Below are positions 1 to 6,194 of a stretch of DNA of 6,194 nt, one piece after another. Each line of letters starts with the position of its first letter. Within the stretch, counting starts at the first letter, position 1. A program made the position numbers and the translations under genes. This DNA comes from DAOSVX01 sp035379765 (GTDB taxonomy: Bacteria > Bacillota_I > Bacilli_A > RF39 > UBA660), in assembly GCA_035379765.1 (NCBI GenBank), contig DAOSVX010000039.1, positions 1-6,194 on the forward strand. Reading direction: 5' to 3'. The notes beneath the pieces are model-generated. The model was not told the origin of the DNA, did not search any database, and saw only the letters and a list, made by a program, of their open reading frames with translations.

Positions 1-1572
1 CTTCTTACTTTAGAAGAAGAAAATAATCCTTTAGAGTTATTATTTAATTTAGGTAAAACTATTTCTAATGAGTTTGCTAAGTCTTATTTAGTTGACTCAA
101 AATATGTAAGAAGTCATGATGAAGGTAGTATTTTTATTCATGATTTAGATTATTATGTCTTAGGAGCTACTTTTTCTACTCATTTAGACTTATCTTTTAT
201 TAATGACTATGATTATTACTTTGAAAGTATTTTAAAGCATCTACTATGTATTAAAGAAGAACAATGTGGTGAACATTCTCTTACTTCAATTGATTATTTA
301 TTTATTTTCTGGTTAGTAGCTAGTTTTAAAAAGATCTTTAAAAGTAATTTATTTAAGTATTTAGAATTAGAAGGTTTTTTAAATTATTTAAATACTTTAA
401 AACTTCAAGAGATGATTGATAAGTTAGATAATATTTATTTTGATATTGATATCTTTAAAGAATTTATTTCTAGTAATAAAGTAAAGGAGATATTTAACAT
501 AGCTTATAATAATTCTTTAAAAGAAATAGAAGAATTATTAAAAACTAAATTAAAAACACTTTTAAAATCTTTAAATGAGTATGATCATAAAATTAAGAAA
601 GATTCTAATTACATAATTAGTTTAGGTTCTAATAAAAGTAATATGGGTATTTTTATTACTAAAGTTTATTTAGAAGTAATAAAAGAATTAGAAGGTTTAG
701 AAAATGTAACTACTGTGTATAAAATAACTAATGGGAAAGATTTGTTATTAGAAGATGTTAGTAAGTTAGTTACTTTAGGTAAAAACATTAGTTTTAATTA
801 TTTAAATAAAAGTAATGTAGAATACTTTAGTGATGGGAAAAGAATCTGGGAGAATGTCATTGATAAAAAGGAAACATCTATGGGTAGAAGTATTATTTCC
901 AAAGTATCAATTAATTTAGTTAGAATAGCTTTAGAAAGCAAAAATATTAATGAGTTTTATCATAATTTAGATACTATGTTAGAATTTGCTAAAAATGAAC
1001 TTTTGCAGGCATTTGAATATCTTTCTAGTAAATATAAAAAGAATTATAAATATTCATTTAATGAATTTATAACTGATGAAGATAAAAAGATTCGTAAAGT
1101 AATAAAGAGTGGTACTTTAGATATTGGTTATAGTGGATTAAATGAAGCAATATACATTTTAAGTAATAAAAATGATGTTGATATTGGTGACTTTAAGATT
1201 GCGACGGATATAGTTAAATTTATGAAATTTAAAAGCGATAAGTTTATTAAAGAATATAAGTTAAATTTTACGGTATTTGAAACAGTTGATAAAGATGTTT
1301 TAAGTTATTTTGAAAATATTGATAAATCAATCTATGGAGATGTAATTAAAAATAAATATGAACCATTTTATAAGATATTTAATAAAAGTAAGATTAAGTT
1401 AGAGGATTGTTTAAAAATAGAAACTAAAATAGCTAAGTATTCTAATGGGGGATATTATGAAGTAATAAATATTCCGAAGAATTCTAGCTATAAAAAAGTA
1501 TTAGAAATAATAAATATGGCTAAAGAGTATGAGCTAGGATACTTTAAAATAATAGTAGGGAGATTAGAATAA
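1..1572 (+). CDS. Degenerate class III ribonucleotide reductase (NrdD)-like protein, 5'-truncated by window edge
   Basis: The frame is open from base 1 to the TAA at 1570-1572 (523 residues visible). An ATG at 412 lies inside the conserved region, so the true start is upstream of the window. Class III NrdD landmarks appear in the family order (residues numbered from base 1): an IHDLDYY motif at about 46-52; an E-H-S segment at 91-93 resembling the QHGGQS region; SMGRSIISKVSINLVRIALE at about 293-312, matching the GRGN..INLPRIALE block; a FYHNLDTMLEFAK helix; SGTLDIGYSGLNEA, like the family HGTLSIGFIGLAE; LNFTVFET, like NFTLLATPAEG; and a late NGG. The catalytic features are gone. The TTTCCQI-type cysteine site reads ATFSTHLDL (56-64), the MGCRTRV-type site reads SDGKRIW, and there is no CxxC zinc pair and no RxxGY glycyl-radical loop. 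Only three Cys occur (83, 89, 470). It is probably a pseudoenzyme. A decaying gene is possible, but the long intact frame argues against that. Its biochemical role is unknown. Confidence 0.8.
   Translation, partial: LLTLEEENNPLELLFNLGKTISNEFAKSYLVDSKYVRSHDEGSIFIHDLDYYVLGATFSTHLDLSFINDYDYYFESILKHLLCIKEEQCGEHSLTSIDYLFIFWLVASFKKIFKSNLFKYLELEGFLNYLNTLKLQEMIDKLDNIYFDIDIFKEFISSNKVKEIFNIAYNNSLKEIEELLKTKLKTLLKSLNEYDHKIKKDSNYIISLGSNKSNMGIFITKVYLEVIKELEGLENVTTVYKITNGKDLLLEDVSKLVTLGKNISFNYLNKSNVEYFSDGKRIWENVIDKKETSMGRSIISKVSINLVRIALESKNINEFYHNLDTMLEFAKNELLQAFEYLSSKYKKNYKYSFNEFITDEDKKIRKVIKSGTLDIGYSGLNEAIYILSNKNDVDIGDFKIATDIVKFMKFKSDKFIKEYKLNFTVFETVDKDVLSYFENIDKSIYGDVIKNKYEPFYKIFNKSKIKLEDCLKIETKIAKYSNGGYYEVINIPKNSSYKKVLEIINMAKEYELGYFKIIVGRLE
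1557..1562 (+). promoter_or_regulatory. Shine-Dalgarno site of the activase gene, inside the preceding gene
   Basis: AGGGAG lies 9 bases before the ATG at 1572, within the last codons of the NrdD-like gene. The stop and start overlap as TAATG, an arrangement that usually means translational coupling. The site supports a start at 1572 rather than the second Met at 1590. The 1572 start also gives the MKIGGFMKLTLLDYP N-terminus, which resembles the start usual in this activase family. Confidence 0.7.
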
Positions 1573-2258
1573 TGAAAATTGGTGGATTTATGAAATTAAC
1601 TTTGCTTGATTATCCTAATCATGTCGCTTGTTTAATTTTTACGCAAGGTTGTAATATGAAATGTCCTTATTGTCATAATTCTTCTTTGATAAAAAGTACT
1701 AGTAATAAATTATTTAGTGAAGAAGAAATATTTACATATTTAGAAAAAAGAAAAAAGATCTTAGATGGGGTGTCTATAAGTGGGGGAGAACCACTTATCC
1801 AAAAAGATTTAAAAGAGTTTATAAAAAAAATAAAAGAATTAGGGCTAGATGTTAAAATAGATACTAATGGTAGTATGCCCGAAGTATTAAAAGAATTAAT
1901 AAAAGAAAAACTAGTTGATTATGTGGCAATGGATATTAAAAATTCTTTTAAAAACTATTCTCAAGCAACTGGAGTGAGTAATGATACTAAAAAAATTAAA
2001 GAAAGCATTAAAGTGTTAGAAGAATCTAATACCCTATATGAATTTAGAACTACTGTAGTAAAAGAAATACATACTATAGATGATATAAAAGAAATACTTA
2101 AGATGATTAATAAAAAATCAACTTATTATATTCAAAACTTTAATCTAAGTGAAGATGTTCCAAATAAACATCTTCATGGATTAGAAGAAAAAGAATTATT
2201 AAAATGGCAAAAAGAATTAGAAAGGAAATATCCTAATATAAATTTTAGAGATATTTAA
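1572..2258 (+). CDS. nrdG: Anaerobic ribonucleotide reductase-activating protein (radical SAM glycyl-radical activase)
   Basis: This 228-residue radical SAM enzyme is expected to reductively cleave S-adenosylmethionine at a [4Fe-4S] cluster and abstract hydrogen from the NrdD glycine, making the glycyl radical. The cluster motif CxxxCxxC is C27, C31 and C34 in QGCNMKCPYCHN, followed by the SAM-binding SGGEP at 70-74 and a TNG turn near 98-100. The N-terminal GGFMKLTLLDYPNHVAC fits the NrdG family typified by TIGR02495 (from memory), which is longer than the E. coli NrdG type of about 155 residues. It overlaps the NrdD-like gene by one base and ends 13 bases before the full-length NrdD gene, the usual place for its activase. 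No extra ferredoxin-type cysteine cluster is seen. A pyruvate formate-lyase activase would look similar, but the adjacent NrdD makes the RNR role much more likely. Confidence 0.9.
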   Translation: MKIGGFMKLTLLDYPNHVACLIFTQGCNMKCPYCHNSSLIKSTSNKLFSEEEIFTYLEKRKKILDGVSISGGEPLIQKDLKEFIKKIKELGLDVKIDTNGSMPEVLKELIKEKLVDYVAMDIKNSFKNYSQATGVSNDTKKIKESIKVLEESNTLYEFRTTVVKEIHTIDDIKEILKMINKKSTYYIQNFNLSEDVPNKHLHGLEEKELLKWQKELERKYPNINFRDI

Positions 2259-2264
2259 GAGGAG
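2257..2264 (+). promoter_or_regulatory. Shine-Dalgarno site of nrdD
   Basis: AAGAGGAG overlaps the nrdG stop codon and sits 7 bases before the ATG at 2272. It is a strong anti-16S match that fixes the nrdD start. No hairpin or terminator fits in the 13-base gap, so nrdG and nrdD should be cotranscribed. Confidence 0.8.
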
Positions 2265-2271
2265 AAAAATA

Positions 2272-4620
2272 ATGTACAAAGTAAGAAAAAGAAGTGGAAA
2301 AGTTGTTAGTTTTGATGTTAAGAAGATAGGAGAAGCTGTCAAAAAAGCTTTTGAAGCTACTGAAACTGATTATACCGATGATGTAATAGATTTTTTAGCA
2401 TTAAAAGTTACATCTGATTTTAATGAAAAAATCAAAGATAATATTATTGATGTGGAAGATATCCAAGATAGTGTTGAAGAGGTTTTATCTAAAGCGGGAT
2501 ATACTGATGTAGCTAAAGCTTACATTTTATATCGTAAATTACATGAAAAAATGCGTGATGTTAAATCAACTTATTTAGATTTTAAAGAAGTAGTTAATGG
2601 TTATGTTAATGTAACCGATTGGCGTGTTAAAGAAAATTCAACTGTTACTTATTCAGTAGGAGGATTAATTTTATCTAACTCTGGAGCTATAACTGCTAAT
2701 TATTGGTTAAGTGAAATATATGATGAAGAAATAGCTAAAGCTCATAAAAATTGTGATATGCATATTCATGATTTATCAATGTTAACTGGTTATTGTGCTG
2801 GTTGGAATTTAAAACAATTAATTAAAGAAGGATTAGGAGGTATACCTGGTAAAATAACTTCTAGTCCAGCAAGACACTTAAATACTTTATGTAATCAAAT
2901 GGTTAACTTTTTAGGTATTTTACAAAATGAATGGGCTGGAGCTCAAGCTTTTAGTTCTTTTGATACCTATTTAGCGCCCTTTGTTAAAGTTGATAATTTA
3001 ACTTATAAAGAAGTAAAACAAGGAATTCAATCATTTATCTATGGTATTAACACTCCAAGTAGATGGGGGACTCAACCACCATTTACTAATGTTACCTTAG
3101 ATTGGACAGTACCTAACGATTTAGCGGAACTAAATGCTGTTGTTGGTGGCAAAGAAATGGATTTTAAGTATAAAGATTGCCAAAAAGAAATGGACATGGT
3201 TAATAAAGCTTTTATTGATATTATGACTGAAGGAGATGCTAATGGAAGAGGTTTTGAATACCCAATTCCAACTTATTCAATAACTAAAGACTTTAATTGG
3301 GATGAATCAGAAAATACGAAGATGTTATTTGAAATGACTGCTAAATATGGAACTCCTTATTTTTCAAATTATGTAAATAGTGATATGGAACCAAGTGATG
3401 TTCGTAGTATGTGTTGTCGTTTAAGACTTGATTTAAGAGAGTTACGTAAAAAATCCGGAGGATACTTTGGTAGTGGTGAATCTACTGGGTCAATTGGTGT
3501 TGTTACGGTAAACTTACCTAAACTAGGTTATGAATCTAAAGATGAAAAAGAATTTTATGAAAACTTAGAAAAAGTTATGGATTTAGCAGCTCGTAGTTTA
3601 AAAGTTAAAAGAAATATTTTAAATAAATTATTAGATGAAGGATTATATCCTTATACTAAACGTTATTTAGGAACTTTTAAGAACCACTTTTCAACAATTG
3701 GTTTAGTGGGAATGAATGAAGCTTGTTTAAATGCCAAATGGTTAAGAATGGATTTAACTCATGAAGAAAGTCAAAAGTTTGCTCAAGATGTTTTAAACTT
3801 TATGAGAGAAAAACTATCTGATTATCAAGAAGAATATGGGGATTTATATAATTTAGAAGCAACTCCAGCCGAAGGAACATCTTATCGTCTAGCTAAACAT
3901 GATAAAGAAAAATATCCTGATATTATAACAGCTTCTAAAGAAGGAGATACTCCCTATTATACAAATAGTTCTCATTTACCAGTAGGATATACTGAAGATT
4001 TATTTACCGCTTTAGATATTCAAGATGATTTGCAAACTTTGTATACATCAGGAACAGTATTTCATGTTTTCTTAGGGGAAAGATTAAAAGATTGGAAAGC
4101 GGCAGCGGCCTTAGTTAAAAAGATTGCTGATAACTATCATTTACCATATTATACATTATCACCAACATACTCAGTATGTGATGATCATGGCTATTTAAGT
4201 GGTGATCAACCAAAATGCCCTAAATGTGGTAAAAGAACCGAGTTATATAGTCGAATAACTGGTTATTATCGTCCTGTTCAAAACTGGAATGATGGTAAGA
4301 CCCAAGAATTTAAAATGCGTAAAACTTATGATGTTGATAAATCATGTGAACCAAAAAAAGAAGTGTCTTTAGATAAGTTTAAAAACAAATTAGTTTTATT
4401 TGGTACAAGTACATGCCCTAATTGTAAAATGGCTAAAGAACTACTTAAAAAAGCCAAAATGGATTATGAATGGATAAATGCCGAAGAAAATCCCGAAATA
4501 GCTAAAAAAGTTGGGGTTAAACAAGCTCCTACTTTAGCAGTATTTACTGGTAATAAAATAGAACTGATTAAAAATGTCTCAAACATTAAAAAATATATTG
4601 GAGAAAAAAAGCAGAAATAG
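2272..4620 (+). CDS. nrdD: Anaerobic (class III) ribonucleoside-triphosphate reductase with C-terminal glutaredoxin-like domain
   Basis: This 782-residue protein reduces ribonucleotides to deoxyribonucleotides by glycyl-radical chemistry in the anaerobic cytoplasm. An ATP-cone regulatory domain at about 1-95 (KVRKRSGKVVSFD, then DVEDIQDSVEEVL) should sense ATP/dATP. The barrel domain has HIHDL at 164-168, a likely active-site Cys175 in GYCAGW, the C381-C382 pair in RSMCCRLRL (one probably the thiyl-radical cysteine), GSGESTGSIGVVTVNLPKL at 400-418, and ATPAEGTSYR near 530-539. The zinc module uses C636, H639, C649 and C652, so one usual Cys is His. The glycyl-radical loop RITGYYRP places the radical at G664. 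Residues from about 705 are an appended thioredoxin-fold domain (separate entry). Its sequence resembles the Thermotoga-like, thiol-dependent NrdD group more than the formate-dependent E. coli type, which fits the fused redoxin and the downstream reductase. All key residues are present, so it should be active. Confidence 0.95.
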   Translation: MYKVRKRSGKVVSFDVKKIGEAVKKAFEATETDYTDDVIDFLALKVTSDFNEKIKDNIIDVEDIQDSVEEVLSKAGYTDVAKAYILYRKLHEKMRDVKSTYLDFKEVVNGYVNVTDWRVKENSTVTYSVGGLILSNSGAITANYWLSEIYDEEIAKAHKNCDMHIHDLSMLTGYCAGWNLKQLIKEGLGGIPGKITSSPARHLNTLCNQMVNFLGILQNEWAGAQAFSSFDTYLAPFVKVDNLTYKEVKQGIQSFIYGINTPSRWGTQPPFTNVTLDWTVPNDLAELNAVVGGKEMDFKYKDCQKEMDMVNKAFIDIMTEGDANGRGFEYPIPTYSITKDFNWDESENTKMLFEMTAKYGTPYFSNYVNSDMEPSDVRSMCCRLRLDLRELRKKSGGYFGSGESTGSIGVVTVNLPKLGYESKDEKEFYENLEKVMDLAARSLKVKRNILNKLLDEGLYPYTKRYLGTFKNHFSTIGLVGMNEACLNAKWLRMDLTHEESQKFAQDVLNFMREKLSDYQEEYGDLYNLEATPAEGTSYRLAKHDKEKYPDIITASKEGDTPYYTNSSHLPVGYTEDLFTALDIQDDLQTLYTSGTVFHVFLGERLKDWKAAAALVKKIADNYHLPYYTLSPTYSVCDDHGYLSGDQPKCPKCGKRTELYSRITGYYRPVQNWNDGKTQEFKMRKTYDVDKSCEPKKEVSLDKFKNKLVLFGTSTCPNCKMAKELLKKAKMDYEWINAEENPEIAKKVGVKQAPTLAVFTGNKIELIKNVSNIKKYIGEKKQK
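4384..4617 (+). other. Glutaredoxin/NrdH-like domain fused to the C-terminus of NrdD
   Basis: Residues about 705-782 of NrdD follow the glycyl-radical loop after a charged linker (about 683-704). They form a compact thioredoxin fold: strand KLVLFGTSTC, redox motif CPNC (C715, C718), helix KMAKELLKKA, strand DYEWINAEE, the cis-proline signature QAPTLAVF (P753) and a final helix. Length and motifs fit a glutaredoxin or NrdH-redoxin. It probably shuttles electrons from the adjacent flavoprotein to the NrdD active-site cysteines. There is no gap or stop, so it is a real fusion in this reading frame. Confidence 0.9.
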
Positions 4621-4624
4621 AGGA
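4619..4624 (+). promoter_or_regulatory. Shine-Dalgarno site of the thioredoxin reductase gene
   Basis: AGAGGA overlaps the TAG stop of nrdD and lies 5 bases before the ATG at 4630. This close spacing supports the 4630 start and continued translation along one message. Confidence 0.65.
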
Positions 4625-4629
4625 ATAAT

Positions 4630-5526
4630 ATGTACGATGTTATAGTAATTGGTTGCGGTCCAGCAGGGATGACCGCAGCCATATATGCTCTTAGAGCTGG
4701 TAAAAAAGTCTTGATTTTAGAAAAAGAAGGTATTGGTGGTCAAATATCATCATCCCCACTAGTGGAAAATTATCCTGGATATAAAAGTATTAGTGGGTCT
4801 GATTTAGCTAATAACTTATATGAACAAGTAATCACTTTAGGTGGAAAAGTAGAACTAGAAGAAGTATTAAAGATTAAAGATGGCAAAATAAAAGAAGTAA
4901 CGACTGATGAACAAACTTATAAAACCAAAACTATTATTATTGCTACCGGGGCTAAATATCGTTTATTAGGATTAGATAATGAAATAAATTTAATTGGTAA
5001 TGGCATTCATTTTTGTGTATCGTGTGATGGAGCTTTTTATAAAGACAAAGTAGTAGCAGTTATAGGTGGTGGTAATAGTGCCATTATAAACGCTTGTACT
5101 TTAGCCGATTTATGTAAAAAAGTCTATGTTATTCAAAATATTTCTACTTTAACTTGTGAAAATTTACTTTCTTCTAAACTAAAAGAAAAGAAAAACGCGG
5201 AAATATATTGTAATTCTATAGTTACTAAAATAAATGGTACTGATGAATTAGAATCTATTATTATTGATAATAATGGAAAAGAAGAAGAAATAAAATTAGA
5301 TGGCATGTTTATTTCCATTGGTTTAATACCACAAAGTGAGATGTTTAAAGATTTAATAGAATTAAATGATGCTAAATATATTGTTGCTGATGATAATTGT
5401 GAAACTAATATACCAGGTATCTTTGTCGCTGGTGATTGTCGTAATAAAAACATTAGACAACTTACTACAGCAGTTAATGATGGTACTATAGCAGCTATAA
5501 ATGCTATTAAGTATATAGATAAATAA
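4630..5526 (+). CDS. trxB: Thioredoxin reductase-like FAD-disulfide oxidoreductase with atypical NAD(P)H site
   Basis: This 298-residue flavoprotein is a little shorter than typical low-molecular-weight TrxB (about 305-320). It has the FAD-binding GCGPAG at 8-13, GGQI at 36-39, IATGAKYR at 104-111, the redox pair CVSC (C129, C132) followed by DG, the second dinucleotide motif GGGNSA at 146-151, and the C-terminal FAD motif GIFVAGDCRNKNIRQLTTA. The family HRRxxxR segment that grips the NADPH 2'-phosphate is replaced: positions 169-175 read QNISTLT, with no basic residue. It may therefore prefer NADH or another donor. It sits 9 bases after nrdD and its fused redoxin, so reducing that domain, and perhaps free thioredoxin, is the most likely job. 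The fold assignment is firm; the electron donor is unknown and the partner is inferred from context. Confidence 0.9.
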   Translation: MYDVIVIGCGPAGMTAAIYALRAGKKVLILEKEGIGGQISSSPLVENYPGYKSISGSDLANNLYEQVITLGGKVELEEVLKIKDGKIKEVTTDEQTYKTKTIIIATGAKYRLLGLDNEINLIGNGIHFCVSCDGAFYKDKVVAVIGGGNSAIINACTLADLCKKVYVIQNISTLTCENLLSSKLKEKKNAEIYCNSIVTKINGTDELESIIIDNNGKEEEIKLDGMFISIGLIPQSEMFKDLIELNDAKYIVADDNCETNIPGIFVAGDCRNKNIRQLTTAVNDGTIAAINAIKYIDK

Positions 5527-5533
5527 AAGGAGG
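5526..5533 (+). promoter_or_regulatory. Strong Shine-Dalgarno site of the PRPP synthetase gene
   Basis: AAAGGAGG begins on the last base of the trxB stop codon and lies 5 bases before the ATG at 5539. It is the strongest ribosome-binding site in the window and marks the start of a gene that runs off the right edge. Confidence 0.85.
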
Positions 5534-5538
5534 ATTTA

Positions 5539-6194
5539 ATGTCAAACGAACTGGGAATAATCGTTTTAGACAATTGTAAAAGTCTTGGGGAAAAAGTGAA
5601 TAAACACTTAAAAAAATTAAACAATACAAAAAAGGATTATATTATTCCAACACAACTAATGAAGTTTAATAATGGGGAAGGAAAAGCTATAATAAAAGAT
5701 ACAGTCAGAGAAAAAGATATATTTATTATGTCAGATGTTACAAATTATAGTTGTACTTACAAACTAATAAATTATACTAACCATATGAGTCCAGATGACC
5801 ACTTTCAAGATATAAAAAGAGTTATATCTGCTATGGGAGGTAATGCTGCGGAATTTAGTGTTATAATGCCCTGTTTATATTCTGAAAGACAACATAGAAG
5901 AAAAGGTAGAGAATCACTAGATTGTGCAACTGCATTACAAGAGTTAGAAAGAATGCATATGAAAAGTATAATAGTTTTTGATGCTCATGATCCTAATATT
6001 CAAAATGCTATTCCTTGTATATCATTTGAAAATTTTTATCCAACACATATTCTGTTAGAAAAGTTTATAGAAAATGAAAAAATAGATTATAATAATTTAT
6101 TAGTAATAAGTCCAGATTTTGGAGCAATGGAAAGAGCACGATATTATGCAGAAATGTTAGAAACTGAAGTAGGAGTTTTTTATAAAAAGAGAGA
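5539..6194 (+). CDS. prs: Ribose-phosphate pyrophosphokinase (PRPP synthetase), 3'-truncated by window edge
   Basis: The visible 218 codons encode the N-terminal domain and part of the second domain of a PRPP synthetase, which transfers pyrophosphate from ATP to ribose 5-phosphate for purine, pyrimidine, His and Trp synthesis. Landmarks are GKAIIKDTVREKDIFIM at 48-64, the YSERQHRRKGRES loop at 114-126 matching the family YxRQDR..RE ATP-binding loop, FDAHDPNIQN at 147-156 (H150 matches the metal-binding His of DLHAxQIQ), and VISPDFGAMERAR, matching SPDxGGxxRAR. The MSPDDHFQDIKR segment and the HDP and GAM variants resemble, from memory, a longer clostridial form of Prs rather than the classical form of about 315 residues. 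The PRPP-binding loop would lie beyond the window. It follows trxB by 12 bases and appears to be in the same operon. Confidence 0.9.
   Translation, partial: MSNELGIIVLDNCKSLGEKVNKHLKKLNNTKKDYIIPTQLMKFNNGEGKAIIKDTVREKDIFIMSDVTNYSCTYKLINYTNHMSPDDHFQDIKRVISAMGGNAAEFSVIMPCLYSERQHRRKGRESLDCATALQELERMHMKSIIVFDAHDPNIQNAIPCISFENFYPTHILLEKFIENEKIDYNNLLVISPDFGAMERARYYAEMLETEVGVFYKKR

Noticed and set aside
412..1572. A gene starting at the ATG at 412
   Set aside because: The same frame is open back to base 1 and encodes clear NrdD-like motifs (IHDLDYY at about 136-156), and no ribosome-binding site precedes 412. The ATG is internal.
4177..4227. CxxH in place of CxxC in the NrdD zinc module as a defect
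   Set aside because: C636/H639/C649/C652 is a plausible Cys3His zinc site, and a CxxHGY form is, to my recollection, common in this NrdD group. It is not evidence of inactivity.
4464..4682. Minus-strand open frame of 72 codons
   Set aside because: It lies across the nrdD glutaredoxin domain and the trxB start, has no recognisable motif, and is antisense to well-supported genes.
2256..5540. Terminators, promoters or small RNAs in the intergenic gaps
   Set aside because: The gaps are only 9-13 bases and are occupied by ribosome-binding sites. No stem-loop with a T-run fits.
5133..5624. Minus-strand open frame of 163 codons
   Set aside because: It is antisense to trxB and the start of prs. 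Its Ser/Ile/Phe-rich translation is what AT-rich antisense DNA gives, with no family motif.
1..6194. Alternative genetic code (TGA as Trp), as in many mollicutes
   Set aside because: Tryptophans are encoded by TGG and no in-frame TGA interrupts any of the genes, so the standard bacterial code fits.

Overview
This window is a very AT-rich, densely packed gene block. It reads entirely left to right on the + strand, with standard-code genes (Trp is TGG, no in-frame TGA, stops TAA or TAG). Base composition, purine-rich Shine-Dalgarno sites and oxygen-sensitive enzymes point to a strictly anaerobic low-GC Firmicute, perhaps one of the uncultured gut Bacilli/Mollicutes-related lineages. The lineage is inference, not shown by the sequence.

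Layout: (1) bases 1-1572 hold the 3' part of a long gene for a class III ribonucleotide reductase (NrdD)-like protein. It keeps the fold landmarks but has lost the catalytic cysteines, the zinc module and the glycyl-radical loop. (2) 1572-2258 encodes an NrdG-type radical-SAM activase, overlapping gene 1 by one base. (3) 2272-4620 encodes a complete NrdD with an ATP-cone, catalytic cysteines, zinc site and glycyl-radical loop, plus a C-terminal fused glutaredoxin/NrdH-like domain. (4) 4630-5526 encodes a thioredoxin reductase-like flavoprotein with an atypical NAD(P)H site. (5) 5539 to the window edge holds the 5' part of a ribose-phosphate pyrophosphokinase (PRPP synthetase). Gaps are -1, 13, 9 and 12 bases, every internal gene has its own Shine-Dalgarno site, and I see no terminator or promoter between genes. 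This looks like one operon, with its promoter outside the window.

Inferred joint function: the activase installs the glycyl radical on NrdD, and NrdD makes deoxynucleotides without oxygen. The fused glutaredoxin domain would re-reduce the NrdD active-site disulfide and be reduced in turn by the adjacent flavoprotein, giving a self-contained thiol electron chain instead of formate. PRPP synthetase feeds nucleotide synthesis upstream of the reductase. The least explained part is the first gene: an apparently maintained, catalytically dead NrdD-like protein from a different NrdD subfamily than its neighbour. It is a candidate regulatory or structural partner of the RNR system. There are no RNA genes, mobile elements, CRISPR arrays or long non-coding stretches.
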